Part shown: piece by piece, positions 23,260 through 33,815 of the stretch
How positions within the stretch are numbered: position 1 is the stretch's first letter
How the letters are laid out: each line of letters begins with the position of its first letter
From: Plasmopara viticola
Taxonomy: Eukaryota > Oomycota > Peronosporomycetes > Peronosporales > Peronosporaceae
Length of the DNA: 64,000 bases
Direction: 5' to 3'
Assembly (NCBI GenBank): GCA_001695595.3
Contig: MBPM02000082.1
Span: 186,001 to 250,000, forward strand
Made by a program: the position numbers and the translations under genes
The notes under the pieces: model-generated
Databases searched by the model: none
Told to the model about the DNA's origin: nothing
What the model saw: only the letters and a program-made list of their open reading frames with translations

Positions 23260-26240
23260 ACATGATCTGTTCTTTCTATTTAATACACTGCTCTCAGCAT
23301 GGCGCAAATTCTGGATGTATTTTACTGTGTAAATTACGGTGAGGTAAAAAAAATATCTATTTTTCGATTATAGTATTCATAAGGGTATATTTTTATTTCT
23401 TAAGAAGAAGGGAGATTTCTCTTAAACCAAAGTTGACCCATATAATTCATTATGTCAATGATAGGAGACTTCCAAACGCCTTGTTCTTGATATGCTCTGT
23501 AGCAATTTACGACCTCTATTTAAGCAATACCTCTAGTACGATCCGCTTTCAAGGTACTTCTGCGAAGATTTTCTAACGTGAAGGTCTAATCTTGAAGCTC
23601 AATCGAACTATTATCATGAGTCTTCAGCTGCTGTCTTTTGTATCTGCCTTCTTCCACAATGGGCTTAAAGAACAACTTGATATCAAAAGAGATCTCGTTT
23701 ACTAGTACAATTACATTCCGACGTCTTAAGCTATCCTTATTTCTAGCCAAATCAGTTGCTTAAATTCATAGCAGCGGTACGTAATTTAAATGCGCTGATA
23801 GGGTTTAGTTCGCCTTGACTGTCTGCACTCGCACGTAGCGGTCATTGCTTCTCTTTGCTTGAGTTCATTCTCGTAGCATAGTTACAGGCAATTGTCGTTT
23901 CAAAACTGCGCTTCTCGGATTTCGTTCGCCAGATTACCGCTTAGACAATGAAGGCCTCTTACTCCACCGTGAGGTGCGTCTATCAGTCTCCCTTGTTCGG
24001 TGGTGCACTGGCACCTCAAACTTTGATTAATGAGTATGATAAGGAAAACCACGTGCCTTCCTGTGCCCGTGAACGAGCACTAGGTCGCAAATTTTTCTGA
24101 GGCTAACAAAAGCATCGTCAATACTAGGCATCTCAAGAGTTTTAGACTTGTATTGGCCTTGCGAAATCTCTCATACGAAAAGACATGAAAGGTTATGGCT
24201 TGCAGAAATATAGACTCGACCGGAGATGCCCTTGACAATAAGCAAACTAAAAGATCTATATGCTTGAAGGAATATATATGGCGAAAGACGACAAATTTGG
24301 TATATTGAAACGGTACATCCATCACCAGCGTAGTGAAAGGCCAAGACAGCCAGGAACTGACGTAAGTCGGCGCCCCATGTAAGATTTTCTCACTTTCTGG
24401 ACAATAAATCTTTCAGATGGACGCTTCTCGGTCATTACAGACTATGATGCTAAGCAGTATGCTTATCTGCTTCGCGCATCGTAAAAGCCAGGCATCTCTG
24501 AGCGTCGCTTCGCTCAAAAAGAGTTATCGTACCAGCACAATCTCACGGCGGCTATGCGCGTGACTTTAACACAATGCCAAATACAATTGAAGTCTTTTAT
24601 ACTGAATTGTAAGAAGCCTATGAGCTACACTCACATTAAGGATTTTGTTTGGGGTACTTTGCAGCGCTGTCTCACACAAAACAATATGATAATGTAGTCT
24701 ATGATTTTGTGAGCATTCTTCCAGGCGGAAAAAGTAAAAAAATAGAAGCCAGGCCTATAAAGTGGCCTATGATTGTGAGCCGTAGTTTTATTAATAGATA
24801 CGATGAAGACCTGGTGAACAAAGAAGAAATTGCTGATAATTTGGTTTTGATGATACTCGCACATTTCTTAATGGAATTTATCTGCATCGAGCGCTTCAAG
24901 AAGTTCCAATAGAAAAAACCATTAGCCAGGCGGCTATCTGGTTTACAACGATGAGATGCCAGCACTCGCTGGGCGCGAGTGGGAATAAGCTCTATTGAGC
25001 AAACAGAAGAAGTGAGGTCCTGCTTTAAAAGATCCGAGCGAAATAACATCATATTCGCGCGGAAGCATGCTACTTAATGTTGCAGCAATCGTATAAGATT
25101 TAAGGAAGCAACGGACAATCATTATCGAGTCTGGGGCGTCTATCAAATTTGTTTACCGTCGAGAGATATTTGCCATATGCTGAGGGTCGCTACATGACAA
25201 TAACAGTGTTTACGTGAAGACTTAAACAAAAATTCCGTTCCTAGATACTAAGGGACAAAGTTGTAAATATCCTCGAGCTTGAGAGCGCCAAGCGCTTTTT
25301 GGTTGCTTCTGGACACACATGCGAGGCATGACTTGAATTGTCCGGAGCTTGGCCTAAGTGCCATCTACTTAGCTCCTTGTGTACATGGGATGGATCATTG
25401 ACCCACCTTAGCAGAAGCGTTATTGGCGCAGATACTCAATGTACTGAGTATTGGATGATGAGACCAAAGGTTTGCAACAGGGCACTGTATCACCGTCGTT
25501 GTCGTACTACTTTTTACATTGATATTATAGATCAGATTTCAAGGCGCCGAACATTCATCAAAGCTTTTTGTCAATCTATTTTTAATGTAATCTTCTCAAG
25601 GTTTGGCATGATCATAGATGGGATTTCAAGATATTACCGGGATTTGCCTCAACATCGAGTTGGTATTACACTGGCAGTATATCTGGTGCAAGATCGATTT
25701 CTTTACTGAAAAGAATTTTCTTGATTTGCATTGTCTAAGCACACTTACTCTTATATACTTTTCTTACGCTCTTAATCCTGATAGCACTTCTATAACTTTC
25801 TATAACAGGGATTGATTCGGTTTTATATTTTTACCAACCGCCCCAACCTTCAGCAACGATATCGAAGGCAGCAGTGATTTAATCGTTATCTTGATCTGCA
25901 AGAAATGCCACTACAAATATCCCAATAACTCTGGATATTCTGGTTATAAAAATCTTCGTCCGTGCGATCCGGGATGATGAAGTTTCATTTACCATTCAGT
26001 CATACTTTTTTAAGATTACATTTAAATAGATTGACAAATAGCTTTATGCAGTGCTAGTAAATGTTAGGCGCTATTAACCACACGAATACGCGATCTATAG
26101 CAACATTGACGGTAAAAGACCCTGTCGCAAACCCTTGATCTCACCAGCACGAACGTAAATACGGCTATGTCTGCGCCTAACGATCTGAGACAAACTTGGA
26201 AGAGAGACACAAGGAGCAAGCTGTTATGTATTGCGCGCCA
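23260..26240 (+). repeat. Dispersed degenerate repeat R1, copy C
   Basis: Begins with the shared transposon end (GTGTAAATTACGGTGAGG near 23330), followed at about 23570-23900 by a dead relative of the cysteine-rich secreted gene (start region ATGAGTCTTCAGCTGCTGTC at about 23617 against ATGAGACTTCAGCTGCTGTC at 29513). Blocks parallel to 3-6.3 kb follow. It ends near 26150 with CTTGATCTCACCAGCACG-like sequence shared with 6260 and 41490. No intact gene seen. Confidence 0.65.
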
Positions 26241-26682
26241 CACGCATGACAGCCTGCTAACGGAAGAGTGGTGTATTTTTTGTGACTAGACTCTGACTTT
26301 GGCTATGAGTCTGACCTACAAGTTCCACATTTTAAGAAAGTGGTCATAACACAATACTGGGGTTCAGTATTTTTAGGATCTAATACAGGTTTCGGCGTCA
26401 ATGATACTTACCCATTTTCCCGTGTTCTGTATAGCCACAAAAACGATATCATCAAAATGTTTCGCTTATGAAGCCTTAAATTGCGTTGGATAGCTTTTGA
26501 AAAACGGTCAGCTAATTCGAAAGCAAGACGCACAAAGTGTTTATTGCGGACATGTCATTTAATGTGAGAATTGATATACATCGAGGTTGAGTGCGCTTTT
26601 AACTATACATCCCATTCTGTTATGTCCTTTTGCTAGAAGCGCCAAACTCAGCTCAACATTAACAACTAAACCTAGAGTTTGG

Positions 26683-27000
26683 TTGTATTGTATTGTATTG
26701 TATTACGTTATCGCGTTGCCAAGTTATGCACGTGCTAGGCTCAGTCTGGCTAGTCCACGGCATAGAGTGGTGTCCGCATACGTCGGGTCTCGTTCGGCGG
26801 GCAGTGCAGCCAGCACCGAGGGCGTGAGGGTCTTCCATTATTTTGTTAAGCTCTGACTTGGTAAGAGCCCAGGTGGCGCTCTGGTGCTGGAGACCGTCGC
26901 GTCGAGGGTGAGACTCGTTAGAGACCTGCGGATGCCCGAGAGCACCTGCCCGAAGCGCGCGAGCATTTAGTCTCCGCGCTTGGAAGGAGGGCGTCACCCA
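26683..27000 (-). mobile_element. LINE-derived SINE, copy 2
   Basis: Same structure as copy 1 with the TATTGTATTGTATTG tail at its 3' side (left end here). The 5' end is shortened by about 20 bp (starts at GGTGACGCCC). A target duplication could not be resolved because both flanks carry TTGTATTG. Confidence 0.8.
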
Positions 27001-27050
27001 TTGTATTGCATTTGCGAACGAATTAGTAGGTGGAAGACAAGCGCTAATAT

Positions 27051-27121
27051 GGACACACGGGGGATTGAACCCGGGGCCTTCCGCATGCAAAGCGGACGCG
27101 CTACCACTGCGCTATGCGCCC
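27051..27121 (-). tRNA. tRNA-Ala (anticodon TGC), possibly a pseudogene or SINE head
   Basis: The minus strand folds as a 71-nt cloverleaf: acceptor GGGCGCA with TGTGTCC (two G:T pairs), D arm GCGC-AGTGGTA-GCGC, anticodon loop TTTGCAT giving TGC, and T loop TTCAATC. The T stem has one C-C mismatch and no run of four T follows the 3' end within about 40 bp, which is unusual for a pol III gene. It lies 50 bp from a SINE copy but is not part of it. Confidence 0.65.
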
Positions 27122-27625
27122 TGATTCATAAATTTTTTTATTAGAAGAAAATATTTTCCAATACAAAATACTATAGCCACGATTTAAAAATATAGGGATT
27201 TGATTCGCATGGCCTGCCCCTCCAAATATGAATCAAATTGATTGGATTTCATGGCTCCTGATTGGCTGACCGGCTAATTCTCGTTCACTAAATCCCAATT
27301 ACGATCGTTTTAGGTATAAAATGCCCAGAGCCCACATGCTTTCTCGTCCTATGATTGGCTGTAGCGAAAACAAGGTGAAATATGATGGACGCCGCACAAA
27401 GGTTACGAAAAGTAATATGCTATGCTGCATACTGTACCAGATACTTCTTTTTGATACTTTACTTGGTGATAAGACGTGTTTCTTACACCCACCACCATGC
27501 CTAAACAACAAACTACCGTGTCCTGAGTCATGTCAAACCACTCTATTTATCAAGTCATTGATCCTTTCAGTCTCACGATGCTAAAACTGCAACGATTTAA
27601 ACACAATTGCTGATAGAGGCAACTC
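27122..27625. other. A/T-rich intergenic region and effector 3' flank
   Basis: No gene recognised. From about 27530 the sequence is the conserved effector 3' flank (CACTCTATTTATCAAGTCATTGATC, ACAATTGCTGATAGAGGCAACTCC) belonging to the gene at 27626. Confidence 0.5.
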
Positions 27626-28708
27626 CTACAACAGCTCGAGCGCCAATGCCTTTGCCAATTTCTTACCATAGTGGGTCCTTGCTTCGTTAACAATACTTTC
27701 AATCTGGTATTTGTTGTAGTAGGCCTTAATAAAATCCTGAAACGTGATGGCCTTCTTCTCCTTTGCTCGATAAAATATCGCATAATACAACCATACTTTT
27801 ACCTCGTGCTGATCGAGAAGATGGCGTGGGTGTTTGTGAAGCATTAGATGTTCGAAAACAAAGTTCGGCAACTGATCTTTGCTTAACCAAAAGTCTGCTA
27901 ATTGAAATTGAAGCTCTTTCGCCAGTCCTGCTACCTCTACATCTTCTGACTTACTTGCCGAAATTAGTAGCAGAGGTAGATCCTCGTCACCGAACGTGTG
28001 GTAGAGCTGATCGAAGAGCCCCATTGACTCACCAGGCATGAACTTGCTAAAATAAGTGTTCCAGATATCATACTCACGGCCCATAAGCAAGGTCGGATGT
28101 TCGGAGTTTGCCTGCAAAATCTCATGAAGTTGGCGCGGGCCAATGTCTCGTTCTTTCCAATACAACATGTGCTGAAGTTGCAGTTCGGTGCCCATGGTGT
28201 TTAGTGTTATGTCTGCCTCTCTCGTTGCCTCTTCCAGCATCATTGCCAATTTATAATCGCCGAATCGCTCCAGCAATTTTTCAAAGATCGACACTTTGCT
28301 CGCGGGATGTGCCAGATTGTATCTCTCCACGTACTCAACCCAACCTTGAAACCGAGGGTGCGCCAAAACGTCCTGGTCGACCTTACCGAGGTTCAGCCAG
28401 GAGTAGACAAAGTGAGGACCCACATCGTTTAGCCTCCAATAAGCTAGTTTGAGCTCAAGCCGAGACTTGGCATCTTGTTTCCACAACGCCTTGGCCAGTA
28501 AGACGATAAATTCATTCCCCAGGCCATTTTCAACCCTCTCTTCGTCTTCTGCATACGGCGGTTCCGAGATAAAGGTACCAGCTCGAGCTTCAGTGGATGA
28601 AGTTGTCTCTAAGGGTGGAGGGGACGCTGTCGCATTCGCAAGAGCGTCAGCTTTCACGATAAAAAAGAAAATAGGTAGGAGTGCTAACGCAATGGCGTGA
28701 AGACGCAT
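27626..28708 (-). CDS. Secreted EER-LWY effector (360 aa)
   Basis: Signal peptide at residues 1-20 (AIALALLPIFFFIVKA), ANATASP sequon, then ISEPPYAEDEER with DEER at 55-58; no RxLR. About three LWY units follow, with GPRQLHEILQANSEHP, WNTYFSKFMPGESM, FDQLYHTFGDEDLPLLL, FVFEHLMLHKHP and VWLYYAIFYRAK. The C-terminus is KLAKALALELL. Start ATG is supported by the Inr-like element at 28723-28741. It is isolated from the main array by the gene island at 29.5-37.8 kb. Host target unknown. Confidence 0.9.
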   Translation of the reverse strand: MRLHAIALALLPIFFFIVKADALANATASPPPLETTSSTEARAGTFISEPPYAEDEERVENGLGNEFIVLLAKALWKQDAKSRLELKLAYWRLNDVGPHFVYSWLNLGKVDQDVLAHPRFQGWVEYVERYNLAHPASKVSIFEKLLERFGDYKLAMMLEEATREADITLNTMGTELQLQHMLYWKERDIGPRQLHEILQANSEHPTLLMGREYDIWNTYFSKFMPGESMGLFDQLYHTFGDEDLPLLLISASKSEDVEVAGLAKELQFQLADFWLSKDQLPNFVFEHLMLHKHPRHLLDQHEVKVWLYYAIFYRAKEKKAITFQDFIKAYYNKYQIESIVNEARTHYGKKLAKALALELL

Positions 28709-28722
28709 TTTGTCAAGGTGCT

Positions 28723-28741
28723 GGCCAAATGAAGAATGAAA
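28723..28741 (-). promoter_or_regulatory. Inr/FPR-like core promoter
   Basis: Minus-strand TTTCATTCTTCATTTGGCC, 14 bp before the ATG at 28708; identical to the element before the effector at 44374. Confidence 0.6.
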
Positions 28742-29430
28742 CGATAGTGCTAGTGGATTGCATCTCTACTATTCATTCGCGCATCATCGACTACGAAGTT
28801 ACAGTAAGGAAACCATCTGGTTCCTCAAAGCTGGTACCATAGACGCTGCGAGGGCTGATCCGCTCCGTAGGGCCGGCTCAGCACTCCTGCGTCTGCTCGA
28901 CAGCTTGTGGCTTGGCTACATAATGCTTGATCAAGCGTGGCTATAACTATATTGCTACATACTACGAGTATTCATCCGGTTTGCTACTTTTCGAATCGAT
29001 AAAGATCATTACCTGCGACCAAAGCAAGTAAGCTGCTCCAGCAGTGTACTATATGGTAACAATAGTATTGGTTTGGCATCTCCGTGGCAACCCATCACTT
29101 TTTAATGGGTGATGTAAGAAGAAACCGAAATCCGGTTTAATTATTTTTGCCGAGGAACCGTTCGATATAAAAGCTCAAGTAGCTTTAATTACACTATAAG
29201 TCAAGCGCGGAAGCTGCCGAACATTTTACTTGGTACACTGCCAGTGCAGCTCAATCACTTTAGGCTGAGGTAGCGGTCTCTGTCAGTTTGGACATAAGTA
29301 GAGCTGATCAATCATGGCCAATGCTCGGGTCGTATACGCTGTATATTAATAAAGTCCTAGCTAATAATTCGGCACTCTAATTAACTGATTATATTAATTA
29401 TACCAGATATCGTCCTTTTCAAATTTCAAT
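28742..29430 (-). other. Effector 5' flank and intergenic DNA
   Basis: Up to about 29140 this is the conserved effector upstream flank (GGTACCATAGACGCTGCGAGG, CCTGCGACCAAAGCAAGTAAGC, TGGCATCTCCGTGGCAACCC, TAATGGGTGATGTAAG). From 29140 to 29430 no gene or repeat was recognised. Confidence 0.5.
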
Positions 29431-29512
29431 GTGTTTTGTACGCAAAAGTACTTCAATGTACATTTTCAAGGGTCGCAAAGATCTAAACACGAAGATCAAT
29501 CAAATTATCATC

Positions 29513-30018
29513 ATGAGACTTCAGCTGCTGTCGCTTGTATTTGCCTTCCACTACACAATGGGCACAGAGGACATTTTACCATCGGAAAAGGATCTTATTT
29601 CCCAGTACACGCACGTACCGACGTCTTGTAAGACCGAAAACTGTTTGGCAGGCGGTTGTCTTTTCGAAAACTGCGCTTCTCCGCTTATGTGCAGGGGTGG
29701 TCTGTGTTACTTTCGGTGAGTGTAAGAGCCAAGTCTGTACAGCTAGATCTGTATCTGGTAGCGCTAAAGCTCTTCTTGGTACTCAAAACCTACAGTGGTG
29801 CGACTTACTCTGTGTCTCGTGGCAGGAAGTGCAAGGACGCCACATGTGAAGGAGGGGCCTGCACCTTCGACAATACACCAAAGGCCTCATGCCCAGGAGG
29901 CGGTTGTCAATTCGTTAATGTACCCGTTACACTCGCGGACGGATATTGCGATGGCGGCGGCTGCACACTGGATGGAGATGACCACCCGTCTAGCTTGGCC
30001 GGTTCTCTCGCGGAATAA
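29513..30018 (+). CDS. Secreted cysteine-rich C-x-GG-x-C repeat protein, one intron (131 aa)
   Basis: Proposed exons 29513-29715 and 29826-30018, with a 110-nt GT-AG intron (GTGAGT ... GGCAG). Exon 1 encodes a signal peptide (MRLQLLSLVFAFHYTMG) and repeats GGCLFENC and CRGGLCYFR; exon 2 resumes in frame with KCKDATCEGGACTF, PGGGCQFVN and YCDGGGCTLDG. Removing the intron keeps the repeat spacing C-x-G-G-x-C-x-F unbroken, which is the main support. Without splicing the frame stops at 29719. Cysteine-rich repeat proteins of this type occur in Phytophthora; function is unknown. Dead relatives lie in R1 copies at about 2420, 17750, 23617 and 55990. Next gene is convergent (30119). Confidence 0.7.
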
Positions 30019-30118
30019 GGACGAGAAATGTCTACAATCCATTCCTTGTTTTGTAGCATTAATACTCTAAACAAACTCAAGTCCACGAAATTTAGTAATT
30101 TGGAGAACTTTATCTTTA

Positions 30119-31102
30119 TTAGTAGTTAATCAGAGGTTGAACAGGCCAAACGCGCTCCGACTCGAGTTCCACGGCGACAGGGCTATCGAAAAACGCTAGA
30201 TATTCGTCAAGTGTCATAAGCTCTTCGCGACTGAGAAGCCAGAGCACGAGATCATTGGACGGAAGGAAGGTCTGGTCGGTGTTTGAGAGGTCGGTCAGAC
30301 ACTTCCGAATCTCTCCAGGTAGCATTGGTCCAATCTTTCGAATAAACTTCATCAAATTGAGAAAAGTATCAATGATACATTGTTGAGGTGCGTCATCTGT
30401 CCACTCGCCGGTATCGTTGCGATTGATCACAATCTTTTTGAAGTACAGACCTTGCAGAAGTCGCACCCCATAGTCGTCGCAGTTGGCCAATACCTTGACC
30501 GACCTTGTTTCAATAATACGCTGCGATCGCAATTGCTTGAGAATAGTGACAAAGTGCTCGGCCGTCGTCTCGAGGAAGATGACGATAGTTGTGTCGTGAA
30601 GTAACACGAGGCCCGTGGCTTCGCACTGAATTGTGCTCAGCATCGTACTCAAATAGTCTTGCGTCTTGCGTACATTGTCGATCGACGAGTTCACTAATTG
30701 GCCTATAATGGCCGACCTCGATAAATGTAAATCAAATTTAATCGGTGCTTTAGTGTTCATCACTGAGCTGTCGCTGCTTTGGCACGACTGATTGCCCACA
30801 TCCATCGCATCACCTCCATCCGTAATCTCTCCAGCATTTTGCAGCGTTTCTTCCACTCGCCGCGGCTGCGGTGGATTAACAAAGGTCAGTACTTCCGATA
30901 GTGAAGGACCAAGGAGCTCTAAAGCGTCAAACGTCGAGGATGACGTGGGTACGCTGGCTTCTTTCATCGCATCGTGAGGGGGAAAAAGTGCGTTGCTTGA
31001 AGTAAGTGGCAAGTGCTGCGGCCCGTTGCCCACGACATTGATAGAGTCTGAACGACCAGAGACTCGGTTCGTAGGTTTGCGGCTTGAGTGAAGTTTCTCC
31101 AT
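30119..31102 (-). CDS. TEX47-like protein with BLUF-fold type domain (327 aa)
   Basis: Residues 1 to about 130 are low-complexity and serine-rich. From about 125, AIIGQLVNSSIDNV, EATGLVLLHDTTIVIFLET, HFVTILKQLR and VKVLANCDD form an alpha/beta pattern that resembles the BLUF-fold domain of testis-expressed protein 47, a protein linked to motile cilia and flagella. The C-terminal part (FIRKIGPMLPGEIRKCL, MTLDEYLAFFDSPV) fits that family's end. A flagellar role would suit zoosporic oomycetes, but this is inference. The ATG at 31102 was chosen; the frame is open upstream without an ATG, so an upstream exon is possible. Confidence 0.5.
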   Translation of the reverse strand: MEKLHSSRKPTNRVSGRSDSINVVGNGPQHLPLTSSNALFPPHDAMKEASVPTSSSTFDALELLGPSLSEVLTFVNPPQPRRVEETLQNAGEITDGGDAMDVGNQSCQSSDSSVMNTKAPIKFDLHLSRSAIIGQLVNSSIDNVRKTQDYLSTMLSTIQCEATGLVLLHDTTIVIFLETTAEHFVTILKQLRSQRIIETRSVKVLANCDDYGVRLLQGLYFKKIVINRNDTGEWTDDAPQQCIIDTFLNLMKFIRKIGPMLPGEIRKCLTDLSNTDQTFLPSNDLVLWLLSREELMTLDEYLAFFDSPVAVELESERVWPVQPLINY

Positions 31103-31513
31103 TCGACGCACAAGCAACAGTCGTTTCGATGGAGGATCGACCGAACGACGCGTCGCTTCACACGTTTTCGAGCAGCAGTTTTAGCATCCAGTGGGGATGG
31201 TCGATGGTGATGGACTCAAGTATTAGCAGTGGAACTTTGAAGATGATGACCATAGACAGTCAAGCATCACATTCCATTCCGTAAAGATACATCTTGAGAT
31301 GGTGCCCATGCCTACATGAAACATATTGGCGATATATTACGTTACATGGGATGGAAAATGGACGATCTCACCGAATTTTGTCAAATAGAAAGTTATAGTG
31401 CAAATGTAAATAGCTTAAAACTTAGATTTTAAGATCATACTTTGCACGAAACCGCACATACATTCCACGAGCCACCTCGCTAAAAGCACGACCATCACTC
31501 CGTCAAGCCCGCC

Positions 31514-33649
31514 ATGACGGTGTTCTCCAAGTCGCACGCTGCCTCTGGCGCGATTCCCATCGCTTCAATCGTACACTCTCTGCCGCTAACGCTTTTGCGA
31601 AGCTATGGCAGTTTTAACTCTCATGCTTGTGCCTCATTTTCCAGGTAGCGCTCGCGATGGCGATCCGTGCCCATGGACAAAAGCAAGCCAACGCTGCCTT
31701 CTTCATGGACTCCAAGTTTATCAGTAAGAAGCAGGGCAGTCGTCAAAAGGTGGCCGTCAACCGAGAATTCTGTCGCCGGTTCTTGCGCCTCTTCAAGATA
31801 ATCGTACCGGGCCCGTTCACAGCTGAAATGGCGTTTGCGGCGCTCGTGGCCGTCATGCTCATAGCTCGCACGTCCTTTGACATTGTCGTCTTGCACACGT
31901 TTACGGCCATTGAAAGCACCATCATATCGCGTTCTCCGACGGAATTAATGCGTCATTTACGGCGTTTCGTCGCCATTATGCTGCCAATGAGCTGCGTGAA
32001 TAGCTTACTAAAATACGGGCACACTGAACTCAGTCTTCGCTTCCGAACGAGACTGACGCGACACTTGTACGCGCAGTACATCAAAGGCTTTGTCTACTAC
32101 AAAGTATCGAATCTCGATAACCGCATCTCGAACGCGGACCAGCTGCTCACAGTCGACGTCGAACGCTTTAGCAATTCCGTGGCGGATCTTTACTCAAATC
32201 TGTCAAAGCCTCTCTTGGATATTGTCATTTATGCAGTCAAACTCTCGTCGTCGATTGGGGTCGAAGGTCCACTTGTCATGTTGAGTTATCTCATTGCGTC
32301 GGGCGTGTTCCTCACGTGGCTTCGACAACCGACTAGTCGATTTACAATTGCAGAGCAGCAGATGGAAGGCACTTTTCGCTTTATGAACTCGCGATTGATT
32401 ACGCACAGCGAGGAGATTGCCTTTTACAATGGAAACGTACGGGAAAAACGCATTTTGGACCAGTCGTTTGATCGATTGATCGACTTGGTGCGTAGGTCCC
32501 AGCAATTTCGCTTTGCTATGAGCGTGATTGACAATATTGTGGCCAAGTACTTGGCGACGGTAGTGGGTTACGCGGTCTTGTCAAAGCCGTTCTTGGACAT
32601 GTCGAACAAGCGATTACTTCATACTACGTATGCAGAGCGCATGCAGGATTATTTTCGATCTGGAAAAATGTTGTTAAAAATGTCGGAAGCCATGGGTCGT
32701 CTCGTGCTCTCGGGACGTGAATTGACACGTTTAGCAGGGTTTACTGCGCGTGTGACCGAGATGATGGACGTCTTGAGTGATTTGGATAAAGGCGAGTACC
32801 AGCGCACGATGCTGAAAGGGACAGACCTGGAAGTTAATGAGGATTCCAAGACGCAAACAACTTCAGCGGAAGCACTGGGTTTATCTTTGAACAAAGGCGA
32901 AATCTGTTATCGTGATTATGTGATTCAATTTGATAATGTACCGTTAGTGACACCTAATGGCGATGTGCTCGTGCCGTCACTTAATATTAAGGTTAAGTCT
33001 GGTATGAACGTTGTTGTTGCTGGACCCAATGGGTGTGGCAAGAGCTCGTTGTTTCGAATTCTCGGGGAATTGTGGCCAATGTTTGGTGGCAAACTGACGA
33101 AACCAGAGCGCAACGGACTGTTCTACATCCCTCAGCGTCCGTACCTGACGCTAGGCTCGCTTCGCGACCAAATTATCTATCCTCACTCACTTCAGGACAT
33201 GCAGGCTTGTGGAAGAACAGATGGTGATCTACTCTTTTACTTGAATAAGGTCCAACTTGGTCACCTTGTCGAACGGGAAGGCGGGTGGGACGTGATTCAC
33301 GATTGGGCTGACGTCTTATCCGGTGGAGAGAAGCAGCGTGTGGCAATGGCGCGTTTGTTTTACCACAAGCCTCAATTTGCTATATTGGACGAATGCACGT
33401 CTGCGGTCAGTGTCGATGTCGAGGGTGTGATGTACAGCTATTGCCGAGAACAGAACATCACGCTCTTTACGGTGTCACACCGAAAGTCGCTGTGGGTGTA
33501 TCACGAATACGTTCTTCGGGTACGTATTGTCAATTTTACAATCTTTTGCTTGCATGTATTCACAATTATTCGTTGTTTTCCAGTTTGATGGTCGTGGCCA
33601 CTATGAATTCAAAAAAATAGACGAGACGGACGAGGCGTTTGGCTCATAA
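31514..33649 (+). CDS. Peroxisomal half-size ABC transporter, ABCD3/PMP70 type (665 aa)
   Basis: Imports fatty-acyl substrates into peroxisomes as a dimer (family knowledge). Proposed exons 31514-31570, 31645-33519 and 33584-33649; introns of 74 nt (GTACAC...CCAG, with CTAAC branch-like sequence) and 64 nt (GTACGT...CCAG). Exon 1 gives MTVFSKS, like the PMP70 N-terminus; exon 3 gives FDGRGHYEF, the family C-terminus. Transmembrane domain includes DNRISNADQLLTVDVERF and HSEEIAFYNGN (the EAA-like region). Walker A GPNGCGKSS at about 479-487, signature LSGGEKQ at 577-583, Walker B FAILDE at 597-602, followed by CTSAVS. Length is close to human PMP70 (659). All catalytic motifs intact. Confidence 0.92.
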
Positions 33650-33815
33650 CACGCTTGGCTAACGACCACGTTGATTTCGCTGCTAACCAGAAAGTAATAA
33701 ATAGCTAAATGCCACTTTAACGAACAAAAACATTGTGCCAAGGCCGAGCACGTATATCCGTTAGGTATCAAAAATAGCCACGACCAATTTCCAGTCTTGA
33801 CATTAACGAGACCTC

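Noticed and set aside
28108..28700. Long open frames antisense to effectors (also 40584-40814 and 44115-44366)
   Set aside because: They mirror the effector codon structure, have no homology signs, and occur only as shadows of the real coding strand.
31611..31644. Very short (34 nt) first intron in the ABCD3 gene
   Set aside because: It breaks the reading frame; the 74-nt intron at 31571-31644 keeps phase and gives a PMP70-like N-terminus.
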